64,000 bases of DNA from Burkholderia diffusa (lineage in GTDB: Bacteria > Pseudomonadota > Gammaproteobacteria > Burkholderiales > Burkholderiaceae). Positions 1 to 11,038 of this stretch are shown here, one piece after another. Made by a program: the position numbers and the translations under genes. The DNA is taken from the NCBI RefSeq assembly GCF_001718315.1, contig NZ_CP013362.1, positions 2,480,001 to 2,544,000 of the forward strand. Reading direction: 5' to 3'. Below the pieces are notes generated by a model that saw only the letters and a program-made list of their open reading frames with translations, ran no database searches and was not told the DNA's origin. Position 1 is the first letter of the stretch; every line of letters begins with the position of its first letter.

Positions 1-2
1 TG

Positions 3-839
3 CTCGGCTCGTTCACGGCCGCCGCGCGCAAGCTCGGCAAGCGCCAGTCGACGGTGTCCGAAGCGATCGCAAACCTCGAGATCGATCTCGGCGTGCAGTT
101 GTTCGACCGCTCGACGCGCACGCCGACGCTGACCGATGCCGGACGCGCGCTGCTGCCGCAGGTGCAGCGCGCACTGGAGGCCGGCGCGGCGATCGACCGC
201 ACCGCCGCGCGGCTCGCGCAGGGCGAGGAAGCACGGCTGACGCTCGTCGTGTCCGATACGTATCAATCGAAGCGTTACGAGGAAACCTTGATGGCACTCG
301 AGCGGCGCTTTCCGACGCTGGAACTCGAATGTCAGATCGCCGAACACGAGGACGTGCTCGACCTGATCCAGCAGGGCCGCGCTCAGCTTGGGCTGATGGC
401 CGCGCGCGCCGTCTACCCGCCCGATATCGGCGCGGCGACGGTGGCGGAGGAGTCCGAGATCGGCCTGTTCGTCGGGCGCACGCACGCGCTGGCGGCCTTC
501 GGCGACGCCGACGTGCCGCATGCGGCACTGCGCGACGCGCGCGAACTGCGCCTCAACACGTATGTGAAACCGGAGGATCGCGGCGCCGACGACCGGATCG
601 TCATCGGCACGCAGCGCTGGCTCGCGCCGAGCTATCTGATGCTGCTGGAGATGGCGGTGCTGGGGTTCGGCTGGGCCGAGCTGCCGCGCTGGATGGTCGA
701 GCATTTCGCGCGCGATCGTCTCTGCGAGCTGCGCTCGCGCGGCTGGCCGCGCCGCGTGCGGGTCGATGCGGTGTGGTCGCGCAACCGGCCGCTCGGCCCG
801 GCCGGCGCGTGGCTGCTCGACGCGATGCTGGCAGCATAG
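3..839 (+). CDS. LysR-type transcriptional regulator (5' end outside window)
   Basis: The first in-frame residues are already inside the LysR winged helix-turn-helix (SFTAAARKLGKRQSTVS, then a helix ending LFDRSTRTPTLT), so the true start lies left of the window; the GTG at position 54 is an internal valine codon. About 278 residues are visible: the end of the DNA-binding domain, the linker helix and a periplasmic-binding-protein-like effector domain from about visible residue 80 to the end. The family controls nearby or divergent targets in response to a small molecule; the effector and target are not visible here. Family call is firm, function unknown. Confidence 0.9.
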   Translation, partial: LGSFTAAARKLGKRQSTVSEAIANLEIDLGVQLFDRSTRTPTLTDAGRALLPQVQRALEAGAAIDRTAARLAQGEEARLTLVVSDTYQSKRYEETLMALERRFPTLELECQIAEHEDVLDLIQQGRAQLGLMAARAVYPPDIGAATVAEESEIGLFVGRTHALAAFGDADVPHAALRDARELRLNTYVKPEDRGADDRIVIGTQRWLAPSYLMLLEMAVLGFGWAELPRWMVEHFARDRLCELRSRGWPRRVRVDAVWSRNRPLGPAGAWLLDAMLAA

Positions 840-898
840 CGGCGCGCGGCATCGCGCCGGCGGCGGCCGAATGGCGCGGCAAGGTCAGGCGTTCGCGC

Positions 899-1357
899 TC
901 AGAATCCGCGCGACAGCACGGCCGCACCGATCGTCACCACGCCGAGCACGAGGTTGACGACGACGAGCAAGCGCACGGTGTTTACCGCGCGCGCGCCGTC
1001 CGGCCAGTTCTGCGCCTGCACCGCGCGGCGGATGCGCGGGAACAGCGCGAAGCGAATGTGACCGAAGATCAGCATCATCACGACACCGAGCCCCGCCATC
1101 GCATGCAGCGTCCACGTCGCGTGCGCGCCGCCGAAGGCCGTGAGCAGGAAACCGCCGGACAGCAGGATCACGATCACCGACCCCGACACCCAATTGAAGA
1201 AGCGGCCGAACACGCCCTCGATCAGCGGCAGCCGCAACTGCGGCGTCAGGTCGGACAGCGCCGGACGCAGGCAGAAGTTCGCAAAGACCATCCCGCCCAC
1301 CCACACGGCGACGGCCAGCAGATGAAGAAACAGCGCGACGGCAACGGCGTGGGACAT
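899..1357 (-). CDS. CopD-like integral membrane protein
   Basis: A 152-residue hydrophobic protein with four likely transmembrane helices (roughly residues 3-24, 47-67, 76-98 and 122-145). It begins MSHAVAVALFLHLLAVAVWVG, with early His and Trp residues as in CopD-like membrane proteins. I chose the ATG at 1357 because AGGA lies about 8 bases upstream; a TTG ten codons earlier has no such support. CopD relatives are often linked to copper transport, but no copC or other copper gene is nearby, so the role is inferred from family resemblance only. Its 3' end faces the LysR gene. Confidence 0.7.
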   Translation of the reverse strand: MSHAVAVALFLHLLAVAVWVGGMVFANFCLRPALSDLTPQLRLPLIEGVFGRFFNWVSGSVIVILLSGGFLLTAFGGAHATWTLHAMAGLGVVMMLIFGHIRFALFPRIRRAVQAQNWPDGARAVNTVRLLVVVNLVLGVVTIGAAVLSRGF

Positions 1358-1526
1358 GGCGGCAATCCTGGTATGAGTTGAGTGCAACGAACAGCCGCGT
1401 CACGCGCGGTCTCGAGCGACGTTCGACCAGCACGCCGCCGAGCGGTTCGGCCCTCTGGCGGAATTTCACAATATTTTGCAAGTTCCGCGTGACGGCGCCA
1501 CTCGCGCTTACCTGAATGCGTCGCGC

Positions 1527-1570
1527 AAAAAAGAACCGGCCGCACGCCCGCCGAAGCGGAGGTGCGGCCG
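1527..1570 (-). terminator. Rho-independent terminator of parC
   Basis: Read on the minus strand, a 9-bp perfect stem (CGGCCGCAC/GTGCGGCCG, arms 1562-1570 and 1537-1545) with a 16-base loop is followed by GTTC and a run of six T. It begins about 35 bases after the parC stop codon. Confidence 0.8.
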
Positions 1571-1604
1571 TCGATGCCGGTCGAACCGGCCAGTGGATGC
1601 GGCG

Positions 1605-3926
1605 TCAGCCGAGCAACGGACGCAGCTCGTTGACGACCTTGAGCTTGGTGTCCGGCGCGCGGCCCTTGCGTGCACGCTTGCCGACGTGCGGCGCCAGCCC
1701 CGCGTACGACAGCGTTTCGTCCTGCGCCTTGCCGCCGCGACCGGTGCCGATCAGCACGACGCCGGCCGGGTCGATCGCAAGCGCCTGCACGAGCGTTTCC
1801 TTGTCGTCGAGCGCCATCAGGATCACGCCGCGACCGCCGCCCGACAGCGTCTTCATCTCGTCCATCCCGAACACCAGCAGACGGCCGCCGCTCGACAGAC
1901 ACGCGACCTGCGTCGCGTTCGGCAGCACGGGCATCGGTGCGAGCGGCACCGCGCCCGCATCGATGGTCATGAACGATTTGCCGGCCTTCACGCGGCTCAC
2001 CATGTCGCCGACCTTGGCGAGGAAGCCGAAGCCGTTGCTCGACGCGAGCAGCAGTTGCTGGTCGGCCGGCGCTGCGTAGTAGTGCATCAGATGCGAGCCC
2101 GACTCGAGCTCGATCAGCGACGTCACCGGCACGCCGTCGCCGCGCCCGCCCGGCAGCACCGACACGTCGACCGAGTACACACGGCCGCTGCTGCCCCACG
2201 CGATCAGTCGATCCGGCGTGCGGCACTGGAACGCCGCATACAGGTGATCGCCCGCCTTGAACGAGAAGCCGGCCGGGTCGAGCCCGTGGCCCTTCAGCGC
2301 ACGCACCCAGCCCTTCTGCGACACGACGACCGTCACCGGCTCGTCGACAACCTTCGCCTCGAACGTCGCGCGCTTTTCCTGCTGGATCAGCGTGCGGCGA
2401 TCGTCGCCGTACTGCTTCGCGTCGGCCTCGATCTCCTTGATCATCAGCCGCTTCATCGCGCTTTCGTTCGCGAGCAGTTCCTCGAGCTTCGCCTTCTCGT
2501 CGCGCAGCGCCTCGAGTTCCTTCTCGATCTTGATCTTCTCGAGCCGCGCGAGCTGACGCAGGCGGATTTCGAGGATGTCTTCGGCCTGGCGGTCGCTGAG
2601 GCCGAACGCGCTCATCAGCGCCGCCTTCGGCTCATCCGACTCGCGAATGATGCGGATCACCTCGTCGATATTCAGGAAGACGATCATCCGCCCTTCGAGG
2701 ATGTGGATGCGATCGTCGACCTTCGCGAGACGATGGCGGCAACGACGCGTCATCGTCAGCTGGCGGAACTTCACCCACTCGTCGAGGATCGTCAGCAGCC
2801 CCTTCTGGCCCGGCCGGCCGTCGGCGCCGATCATCACGAGGTTCAGTGTCGCGTTCGACTCGAGGCTCGTGTACGCGAGCAGCGTGTTCACGAATTCCGT
2901 CTGGTCGATCGTGCGCGACTTCGGCTCGAACACGAGCCGCACCGCCGCTTCCTTGCCCGACTCGTCGCGCACCGCGTCGAGCAGGTCGAGCATCGCCTTC
3001 TTGGTGTTGAGCTGCTCGGGCGTGAGCGTCTTCTTGCCGAGCTTGAGCTTCGGGTTGGTGAGCTCCTCGATTTCCTCGAGCACCTTCTGGCCCGACGTGT
3101 TCGGCGGCAGCTCGGTGACGACGAGCTGCCACTGGCCGCGCGCGAGATCCTCGATCTTCCAGCGCGCGCGTACCTTCAGGCTGCCGCGGCCGGTCTCGTA
3201 GGCCGCCGCGATCTCGGTGTCGCTCGAGATGATCTGGCCGCCGCCCGGGAAGTCCGGGCCGGGAATCAGGTTCATCAGCTCCGCGTGCGTGAGCTTCGGA
3301 TTGCGGATCAACGCGACCGCCGCCGCCGCGACCTCGCGCAGGTTGTGCGACGGAATCTCGGTGGCGAGACCGACCGCGATGCCCGACGCGCCGTTCAACA
3401 GAACGAACGGCATGCGGCTCGGCAGCGTCTTCGGTTCCTCGAACGAGCCGTCGTAGTTCGGCATGAAGTCGACCGTGCCCTGGTCGATCTCGTCGAGCAG
3501 CAGCTTCGAGATCGGCGTGAGCCGGGCCTCGGTGTATCGCATCGCCGCCGCGCCGTCGCCGTCGCGTGAGCCGAAGTTGCCCTGGCCGTCGATCAGCGGA
3601 TAGCGCAGCGAGAAGTCCTGCGCGAGACGCACGAGCGCGTCGTATGCCGACTGGTCGCCGTGCGGATGGTATTTACCGAGCACGTCGCCCACCACGCGCG
3701 CCGACTTCACCGGCTTCGCGTCCGGGCCGAGGCCCATTTCGTTCATCGCGAACAGGATCCGGCGCTGCACCGGCTTCTGGCCGTCGCATACGTCGGGCAG
3801 CGCGCGGCTCTTCACCACGCTGACCGCATAGCTGAGGTACGCCTGCTCCGCGTAGTTGCCGAGCGTCAGCGCATCGGCGTCCGGTGCGTCGGATCCGGCG
3901 AAGAGATCGGAAGTATTGTCGTCCAT
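1605..3926 (-). CDS. parC: DNA topoisomerase IV subunit A
   Basis: Decatenating type IIA topoisomerase subunit that cuts and rejoins DNA, acting as A2B2 with ParE. 773 residues, normal length. The N-terminal winged-helix/tower breakage-reunion domain contains the catalytic tyrosine Tyr131 in [10 protein letters not shown], and the quinolone-resistance region has [13 protein letters not shown] (residues 87-99). A coiled arm near residues 380-480 ([14 protein letters not shown]) precedes the C-terminal beta-pinwheel. The start ATG at 3926 gives MDDNTSDLF. It lies 62 bases downstream of parE on the same strand, so the two are probably co-transcribed. The residue at the E. coli Ser80 position is Gln92; see findings. 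Confidence 0.97.
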   Translation of the reverse strand: MDDNTSDLFAGSDAPDADALTLGNYAEQAYLSYAVSVVKSRALPDVCDGQKPVQRRILFAMNEMGLGPDAKPVKSARVVGDVLGKYHPHGDQSAYDALVRLAQDFSLRYPLIDGQGNFGSRDGDGAAAMRYTEARLTPISKLLLDEIDQGTVDFMPNYDGSFEEPKTLPSRMPFVLLNGASGIAVGLATEIPSHNLREVAAAAVALIRNPKLTHAELMNLIPGPDFPGGGQIISSDTEIAAAYETGRGSLKVRARWKIEDLARGQWQLVVTELPPNTSGQKVLEEIEELTNPKLKLGKKTLTPEQLNTKKAMLDLLDAVRDESGKEAAVRLVFEPKSRTIDQTEFVNTLLAYTSLESNATLNLVMIGADGRPGQKGLLTILDEWVKFRQLTMTRRCRHRLAKVDDRIHILEGRMIVFLNIDEVIRIIRESDEPKAALMSAFGLSDRQAEDILEIRLRQLARLEKIKIEKELEALRDEKAKLEELLANESAMKRLMIKEIEADAKQYGDDRRTLIQQEKRATFEAKVVDEPVTVVVSQKGWVRALKGHGLDPAGFSFKAGDHLYAAFQCRTPDRLIAWGSSGRVYSVDVSVLPGGRGDGVPVTSLIELESGSHLMHYYAAPADQQLLLASSNGFGFLAKVGDMVSRVKAGKSFMTIDAGAVPLAPMPVLPNATQVACLSSGGRLLVFGMDEMKTLSGGGRGVILMALDDKETLVQALAIDPAGVVLIGTGRGGKAQDETLSYAGLAPHVGKRARKGRAPDTKLKVVNELRPLLG

Positions 3927-3988
3927 CTGTATTCCGTATTCGTAAGTGGCGTGAGGCCGGGCCGGGCGTCATGCCCGGCCGCGCGGGT

Positions 3989-5971
3989 TTAGATGTCCGC
4001 TTCGACGTCGTTGCCCTTTTCCTCGAGCCAGCCGCGTCGCGCGGCTGCCTCGCCCTTGCCCATCAGCATGGTCATCCGCGCGACGGTCGCCTCGTAGTCG
4101 AGTTCGCCGAGCTTCACCGGCATCAGGCGGCGCGTGTCGGGGTTCATCGTCGTGTCCCACAACTGCTCCGCGCTCATTTCGCCGAGACCCTTGAAGCGGC
4201 TGATGCTCCATTGCGTTTCGCGCACGCCGTCCTTGCGCAGCTTGTCGAGGGTCGCCTCGAGTTCGCCTTCGTCGAGCGCATAGAGTTTCTGCGCGGGCTT
4301 CTTGCCGCGCGCGGGCGCATCGACGCGGAACAGCGGCGGGCGCGCCACGTACACGTGGCCGCGCTCGATCAGCTGCGGGAAATGCTTGAAGAACAGCGTG
4401 AGCAGCAGCACCTGGATGTGCGAGCCGTCGACGTCCGCGTCCGACAGGATGCAGATCTTGCCGTAGCGCAGGTTCGACAGGTCGACGGTGTCGTCGGGGC
4501 TGTGCGGATCGACGCCGATCGCCACCGAAATGTCGTGCACCTCGTTGTTCGCGAACAGGCGGTCACGCTCGGTTTCCCACGTGTTCAGCACCTTGCCGCG
4601 CAGCGGCAGGATCGCCTGGTATTCCTTGTCGCGGCCCATCTTCGCGGAACCGCCCGCCGAATCGCCCTCGACGAGGAACAGTTCGTTGCGCGCGATATCT
4701 TCCGTCTCGCAGTCGGTCAGCTTGCCCGGCAGCACCGCGACCCCCGAGCTCTTGCGCTTTTCGACCTTCTGGCCCGCGCGCGTGCGCGCCTGCGCCTGCT
4801 TGATCACCAGTTCGGCGAGTTTCTTGCCGTGCTCGACGTGCTGGTTCAGCCACAGTTCGAGCGCCGGACGCGAGAACGACGACACGAGCTTCACCGCGTC
4901 GCGGCTGTTCAGCCGTTCCTTGATCTGCCCCTGGAACTGCGGATCGAGCACCTTCGCGGACAGCACGAACGACACGCGCGCGAACACGTCTTCCGCGAGC
5001 AGCTTCACGCCTTTCGGCTGCAGGTTGTGCAGTTCGACGAAGCTCTTGACCGCCTGATAGAGACCGTCGCGCAGGCCCGACTCGTGCGTGCCGCCGGCCG
5101 GCGTCGGGATCAGGTTCACGTACGACTCGCGCACGAGCGACCCCTCCTCGCTCCATGCGACGACCCATGACGCGCCTTCCCCTTCCGCGAAGGTTTCGTC
5201 GGTCGAGCGCGCATCGGCGAAGCGCTCGCCTTCGAACAGTGGGATCAGCAGCTCGCTGCCGTTCATCTCGTCGAGCAGGTAGCCGCGCAGGCCGTCCTCG
5301 TACTTCCACGCCTGGCGCTCGCCGGTCTTCTCGTTGACGAGCACGACCTCGACGCCCGGCAGCAGCACGGCCTTCGAGCGCAGCAGACGCTGCAGCTCGC
5401 CGAGCGGCAGGTTCGGCGAATCGAAGTACTTCGGATTTGGCCAGACCTGCACGCGCGTGCCGGACTTCTTCTCGCCGCGGCCCGCGCCTTGCGTTGCGAG
5501 CGGCTTCACGACGTCGCCATCGGCGAAGCCGAGCTCGGCGATCTTGCCGTCGCGCCAGACCGTCACGTCCAGACGCGTCGCGAGCGCGTTCGTCACCGAT
5601 ACGCCGACGCCGTGCAGACCGCCCGAGAACGTGTACGCGCCGCCGGCGGCCTTGTCGAACTTGCCGCCCGCGTGCAGGCGCGTGAACACGATCTCGACGA
5701 CCGGCACGCCCTCTTCGGGGTGCATCCCGAACGGGATGCCGCGACCGTCGTCCTCCACCGACACCGACTGGTCGGCATGCAGCGTGACGGTGATCTGCTT
5801 GCCGTAGCCGCCGAGCGCTTCGTCGGACGCGTTGTCGATGACTTCCTGAATGATGTGCAGCGGATTTTCGGTACGGGTGTACATGCCGGGCCGCTGCTTG
5901 ACCGGCTCGAGACCCTTGAGCACCTTGATCGATGCTTCGCTATAGGCCGCGCTGGGCTTCTTCGTTGACAT
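3989..5971 (-). CDS. parE: DNA topoisomerase IV subunit B (ATPase)
   Basis: ATPase subunit of topoisomerase IV. 660 residues. The GHKL ATPase fold shows EVIDNASDEA (catalytic Glu43, Mg-binding Asn47), DDGRGIP at 74-80 and GLHGVG at 119-124. The TOPRIM domain is recognised by LFLVEGDSAGGSAK and the acidic cluster LSDADVDGSHI. The short C-terminal domain ends in the ParE/GyrB tail GLGEMSAEQLWDTTMNP plus ~40 residues. It lacks the ~170-residue insert of proteobacterial GyrB, which together with the adjacent parC identifies it as ParE. First gene of a parE-parC unit; DnaA-box-like sequences lie just upstream. Confidence 0.97.
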   Translation of the reverse strand: MSTKKPSAAYSEASIKVLKGLEPVKQRPGMYTRTENPLHIIQEVIDNASDEALGGYGKQITVTLHADQSVSVEDDGRGIPFGMHPEEGVPVVEIVFTRLHAGGKFDKAAGGAYTFSGGLHGVGVSVTNALATRLDVTVWRDGKIAELGFADGDVVKPLATQGAGRGEKKSGTRVQVWPNPKYFDSPNLPLGELQRLLRSKAVLLPGVEVVLVNEKTGERQAWKYEDGLRGYLLDEMNGSELLIPLFEGERFADARSTDETFAEGEGASWVVAWSEEGSLVRESYVNLIPTPAGGTHESGLRDGLYQAVKSFVELHNLQPKGVKLLAEDVFARVSFVLSAKVLDPQFQGQIKERLNSRDAVKLVSSFSRPALELWLNQHVEHGKKLAELVIKQAQARTRAGQKVEKRKSSGVAVLPGKLTDCETEDIARNELFLVEGDSAGGSAKMGRDKEYQAILPLRGKVLNTWETERDRLFANNEVHDISVAIGVDPHSPDDTVDLSNLRYGKICILSDADVDGSHIQVLLLTLFFKHFPQLIERGHVYVARPPLFRVDAPARGKKPAQKLYALDEGELEATLDKLRKDGVRETQWSISRFKGLGEMSAEQLWDTTMNPDTRRLMPVKLGELDYEATVARMTMLMGKGEAAARRGWLEEKGNDVEADI

Positions 5972-6001
5972 AGGCGCTGAATTTCGTCATTCATCGGGAC
6001 G

Positions 6002-6036
6002 TTGTCCACATCTCGTGTGGATAACGTCGTGGACAA
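6002..6036. promoter_or_regulatory. Cluster of three DnaA-box-like sequences upstream of parE
   Basis: TTGTCCACA (6002-6010, plus strand), TGTGGATAA (6016-6024, an exact DnaA box on the minus strand) and CGTGGACAA (6028-6036, minus strand, close to consensus). The first two form an inverted pair separated by 5 bases, and the set starts 31 bases upstream of the parE start codon. Binding by DnaA is inferred from sequence only. Confidence 0.5.
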
Positions 6037-6194
6037 AACGTTGAGTTCCGTAAAAAAGCGAATCGAAACAACGGTGTGCTTGGACTGCTCCGAAAGCGGG
6101 CGCGCGGCGTTCGCTACGCTGCCCGGGACGCGCGGTATTTTACTGGTTCCGCGTGGCGCGCCGTCGCAAGATCGCTCGCACGGCGCACGGGGCG

Positions 6195-8144
<1,950 letters not shown>

Positions 8145-8375
8145 GGGGAGACGGCGAAGAGAGAAATCGGAAGCGCCCATTGTACCGGTGGCGGACGCCA
8201 GCGCCGGGATGGCCGGACGGACTAGGGCGGTGCGCGGGTCATTTCGTGCCGCGGCGGCATGACGGCGCGCGTGCGGCGGACGAGGCCGCGATGCGACGCG
8301 GCGGTCTTGCGCAGCCCCCGCGGCGGGCATACGGCCCTGGCTTCCCGGCCGCGTACCCGCATGCGGGAGATGCGA

Positions 8376-8780
8376 TTACTTCACGTTGACCGAGATCGTC
8401 GAGCTCAGCTCGGGACCGTACGAGCGATGCGCGCCGTCGCCGAGCTGCAGCGTCAGCGTGTGCTGGCCGGGCGGCAGCTTCACGTCGGTTTCGGTCTGGC
8501 CCTTGCCGAAGTGCAGCGAATGGTCGGTGGCGGGAATCACGTCGCCCTTCGGCACCGGCTTGCCGTCGATCAGCAGGTGATGGTGGCCCGTGTCCGGCGT
8601 CATGTCGCCGGCCGGCTTGAGTTCCATCCCTTCGAGGCCGAACTTCACGTGCACGGGGCTCGACACCGTCGCGCCGTCCTTCGGCTCGACGAAGAATACG
8701 CGCGCCTCGGCACGCGCGAGCGTCGACACGGCCAGAGCCGCGACGCATACCGCACCCGCGATCCACTTCTTGTTGAGCAT
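8376..8780 (-). CDS. Periplasmic DUF4399-family protein
   Basis: 134 residues. A signal peptide (residues 1-24, cleavage near LARAEA) is followed by a short beta-rich domain with VFFVEPKDGATVSSP, GHHHLLIDG and LTLQLGDGAHRSYGP, the DUF4399 pattern. The ATG at 8780 has a strong GAAGGAG site 7 bases upstream. The function of the family is not established; the His-rich motif may bind metal (inference). It stands alone, about 230 bases after the uup start on the same strand; that gap (8145-8375) holds no gene I can support. Confidence 0.8.
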   Translation of the reverse strand: MLNKKWIAGAVCVAALAVSTLARAEARVFFVEPKDGATVSSPVHVKFGLEGMELKPAGDMTPDTGHHHLLIDGKPVPKGDVIPATDHSLHFGKGQTETDVKLPPGQHTLTLQLGDGAHRSYGPELSSTISVNVK

Positions 8781-8977
8781 CGTTTTCTCCTTCAGATTGA
8801 AAGGCTCACGAAGCATACACTGCGCGCCCGGCCCGCGCGACGACGGTCGTTGTTCGCGATGCGTACGTTTAAAACGACGTTGCGGCGGCGTTCGGCGAAA
8901 TTCCGGTACCATTGCGCCTTTCATCCGCCGGCCACACTGCGGACGGCATCACGGATTTTCATCATTCCGAGCACCAC

Positions 8978-9160
8978 ATGAGCGAAGTAACCGAATACCA
9001 GAGCTGGGTCTGCCTGATTTGCGGGTGGGTCTACAACGAAGCGGAAGGCCTGCCCGACGAGGGCATCCCCGCCGGCACCCGTTTCGCCGACATTCCCGCC
9101 GACTGGCGCTGCCCGCTGTGCGACGTGGGCAAGGAAGATTTCGTCGTCGTCGATTTCTGA
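8978..9160 (+). CDS. Rubredoxin
   Basis: 60-residue electron carrier with the two knuckles that hold one Fe(Cys)4 centre: CLIC (Cys12, Cys15) and CPLC (Cys45, Cys48), plus the conserved GWVYNEAEG and DIPADWRCP. Normal length, cytoplasmic, no signal peptide. Start at MSEVTEYQSW; the ribosome site is weak. Rubredoxins pass electrons to alkane hydroxylases, oxygen reductases or similar partners; none is adjacent, so the partner is unknown. It runs towards the tRNA gene. Confidence 0.95.
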   Translation: MSEVTEYQSWVCLICGWVYNEAEGLPDEGIPAGTRFADIPADWRCPLCDVGKEDFVVVDF

Positions 9161-9236
9161 TTCCGGTTTCCGGACACGACTGAGCGCGCGGCGCGTATCG
9201 GCACGCATTCCGTCCGCCGATGCGCCGCGCGTTTGC

Positions 9237-9242
9237 TATACT
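9237..9242 (+). promoter_or_regulatory. Candidate -10 element of the tRNA-Arg promoter
   Basis: TATACT followed by the GC-rich discriminator CTGCGCGC, as in stringently controlled stable-RNA promoters. No good -35 hexamer is visible at 17 bp. Transcription would start about 55 bases before the tRNA. Confidence 0.45.
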
Positions 9243-9305
9243 CTGCGCGCTGTCCACATCGCCGTCCCGTTCGCGTCTGCCGTACGTGAATCCGCGGACA
9301 GGGCT

Positions 9306-9380
9306 CTCCCCGTAGTTCAATGGATAGAACAAGCGCCTCCTAAGCGCTAGATACAGGTTCGATTCCTGTCGGGGGGACCA
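9306..9380 (+). tRNA. tRNA-Arg (anticodon CCT)
   Basis: A 75-base cloverleaf. Acceptor CTCCCCG pairs with CGGGGGG (one T-G wobble), followed by discriminator A and an encoded CCA (9378-9380). The D-arm contains GTTCAATGGATAGAAC. The anticodon stem AGCGC/GCGCT encloses CTCCTAA with anticodon CCT at 9339-9341, and the T-arm is ACAGG-TTCGATT-CCTGT. It reads AGG codons. Its 3' end is the likely attachment site for the integrase gene that follows 175 bases downstream. Confidence 0.95.
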
Positions 9381-9416
9381 AATATCCCCCCAAGGTTTCG
9401 CAAACTTTCACAAGAG

Positions 9417-9449
9417 AACCCCGCTAGGCTTGGCTTCGCGGGGTTTTTT
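9417..9449 (+). terminator. Rho-independent terminator after tRNA-Arg
   Basis: AACCCCGC (9417-9424) and GCGGGGTT (9438-9445) form an 8-bp stem with a 13-base loop and a tail of six T. It lies between the tRNA and the integrase gene, so the integrase needs its own promoter. Confidence 0.85.
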
Positions 9450-9555
9450 GTTGCACACTTCCGCCATCGACCGCCAGCACAAACAACCCCCTGACAGGGG
9501 GCGTTCTGGGGTTCCGACAATTCCGCCTCACCGACAACCCCCAGCGCACGCAGAC

Positions 9556-10770
9556 ATGGCCCTCACCGACTTGAAAGTCCGCACCGCCAAACCAGCGGAA
9601 AAGCAGCAAAAGCTCTATGACGGTGGAGGCTTGCTTCTGCTGATCACGCCGGCAGGCGGGAAGCGATGGATCTTCAAGTACCGGGGCAACGGCAAGGAAA
9701 AGAGCCTCGCGCTCGGCATCTATCCTGACGTGTCGCTTAGTGACGCTCGCAAACGCCGCGACGCCGCACGCGAGAAACTAGCAGCCGGCATCGACCCCAA
9801 TGAGGCCAAGAAAGCAGACAAGCGTGCCGCGAAGCTCGCCGGCACCAACTCCTTCGAGGCAGTCTCCCGCGAGTGGCTCGAAACACAGCGAGATGGATGG
9901 TCGGAAACGTACGCCAGCAAGGTCATCAACTGCCTCGAGATCGACGTCTTTCCGAGAATCGGCACGCGCCCAATCGCAAGTATCGAGGCGCCAGAGATAC
10001 TTGAGATCGTGCGGACGGTCGAATCGCGCGGCGTGCGAGAGACCGCCAAGCGGGTACTTCAGCGATCACGTGCCGTGTTCCAGTACGGCATCATGACCGG
10101 CCGCTGCTCGCGGAACCCAGCTGCGGATATCGATGCTGAGACGGTGCTGAAGAAAGGCCCGGGCGTGCAGCACATGGCCCGCGTGAAAGCCACCGAGATC
10201 CCGCAGTTGATGCGTGACATCGACGAATACCAAGGCGACCTCATTACAAGGCTCGCGCTTCGATTCATGGCACTGACGTTCGTGCGGACGAAGGAGATGA
10301 TCCAGGCCGAGTGGTCGGAGTTTGACGAAGCCGCCGCAGAATGGCGCATCCCGGCGGAGCGCATGAAGATGCGGGACCCGCACATTGTCCCGCTTTCGCG
10401 CCAAGCGCTCGACGTACTCGTCGAGCTCAGGCAGATCAACAGCCAGCGCCGCTTCATCTTCTACAGCGTGCAAGGTCGCGGCCCGATCTCGAACAACACG
10501 ATGCTCTACGCGCTTTACCGCATGGGATACAAGTCCCGCATGACAGGGCACGGTTTCCGGGGACTGGCAGCAACAGCGCTGCGCGAACTTGGCTACAGCC
10601 GGGACGTGGTCGAACGGCAGATGGCTCATGCCGAACGCAATCAGGTGACGGCCGCCTACGTCCATGCAGAGTACCTGCCGGAGCGTCGCCAGATGATGCA
10701 GGCGTGGGGAGATCAACTCGACCGACTCAAGAACGGCGGCGAAGTGATCCCGATCACGGTAGCTCGATAG
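9556..10770 (+). CDS. P4-type tyrosine-recombinase integrase
   Basis: 404 residues. The N-terminal DUF4102 arm-binding domain (residues 1-90; MALTDLKVRTAKPAEKQ and DGGGLLLLITPAGGKRW) is typical of integrases that use the 3' end of tRNA genes. The catalytic domain keeps the Arg box (TFVRTKEM, Arg244), HGFRG (His332, Arg335), His358 and the nucleophile Tyr368 in AAYVHAEY, so it should be active. The start at MALTDLKV follows the family N-terminus; an in-frame upstream extension would overlap the tRNA terminator. Position and orientation next to tRNA-Arg mark the left end of the island. Confidence 0.93.
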   Translation: MALTDLKVRTAKPAEKQQKLYDGGGLLLLITPAGGKRWIFKYRGNGKEKSLALGIYPDVSLSDARKRRDAAREKLAAGIDPNEAKKADKRAAKLAGTNSFEAVSREWLETQRDGWSETYASKVINCLEIDVFPRIGTRPIASIEAPEILEIVRTVESRGVRETAKRVLQRSRAVFQYGIMTGRCSRNPAADIDAETVLKKGPGVQHMARVKATEIPQLMRDIDEYQGDLITRLALRFMALTFVRTKEMIQAEWSEFDEAAAEWRIPAERMKMRDPHIVPLSRQALDVLVELRQINSQRRFIFYSVQGRGPISNNTMLYALYRMGYKSRMTGHGFRGLAATALRELGYSRDVVERQMAHAERNQVTAAYVHAEYLPERRQMMQAWGDQLDRLKNGGEVIPITVAR

Positions 10771-10801
10771 ACAGCCCCGCAAAATCCGGCCGTCAAGTTG
10801 A

Positions 10802-11038
10802 TCACTTGCGCATCATATGTTCGGGCGCGTCCTTGCCCCAGTAGACCTTCCCGTCCTTATCCATCTTCCACTGGTCGGACTGCGCGCGGTGACTTTCGGG
10901 CTCGTAGTCGACCGCGACCTTCTTCAGACGTGCCGACTCGACGCGGCGATGGCGACGGTGCCACTGCGCCTTGTCCTGCGCTTCGGATTCTGCGGTGGTG
11001 ATGCCGCCGATCGGAGTCTTCCGTTTGCTCCGGCTCAT
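10802..11038 (-). CDS. Small basic mobile-element-associated protein
   Basis: 78 residues, highly basic, starting MSRSKRKTPIGGITTAESEAQ and ending in a short WKMDKDGKVYWGKD region. The N-terminal SRSKRKTPI-G-TTA pattern recurs in small conserved proteins carried by prophages and islands; function unknown. AGG lies about 9 bases before the ATG at 11038. It points towards the integrase gene (31-base gap) and away from vgrG. Possibly a nucleic-acid-binding or packaging-related protein, but that is a guess from its charge. Confidence 0.65.
   Translation of the reverse strand: MSRSKRKTPIGGITTAESEAQDKAQWHRRHRRVESARLKKVAVDYEPESHRAQSDQWKMDKDGKVYWGKDAPEHMMRK

Noticed and set aside
1476..3569. Long open frame antisense to parC
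   Set aside because: High G+C makes long antisense frames common; its product is Arg/His/Asp-rich low complexity, and parC on the other strand is unmistakable.
9430..9555. Upstream in-frame extension of the integrase
   Set aside because: It would begin inside the tRNA terminator; the family N-terminus is MALTDLKVRTAKP at 9556.
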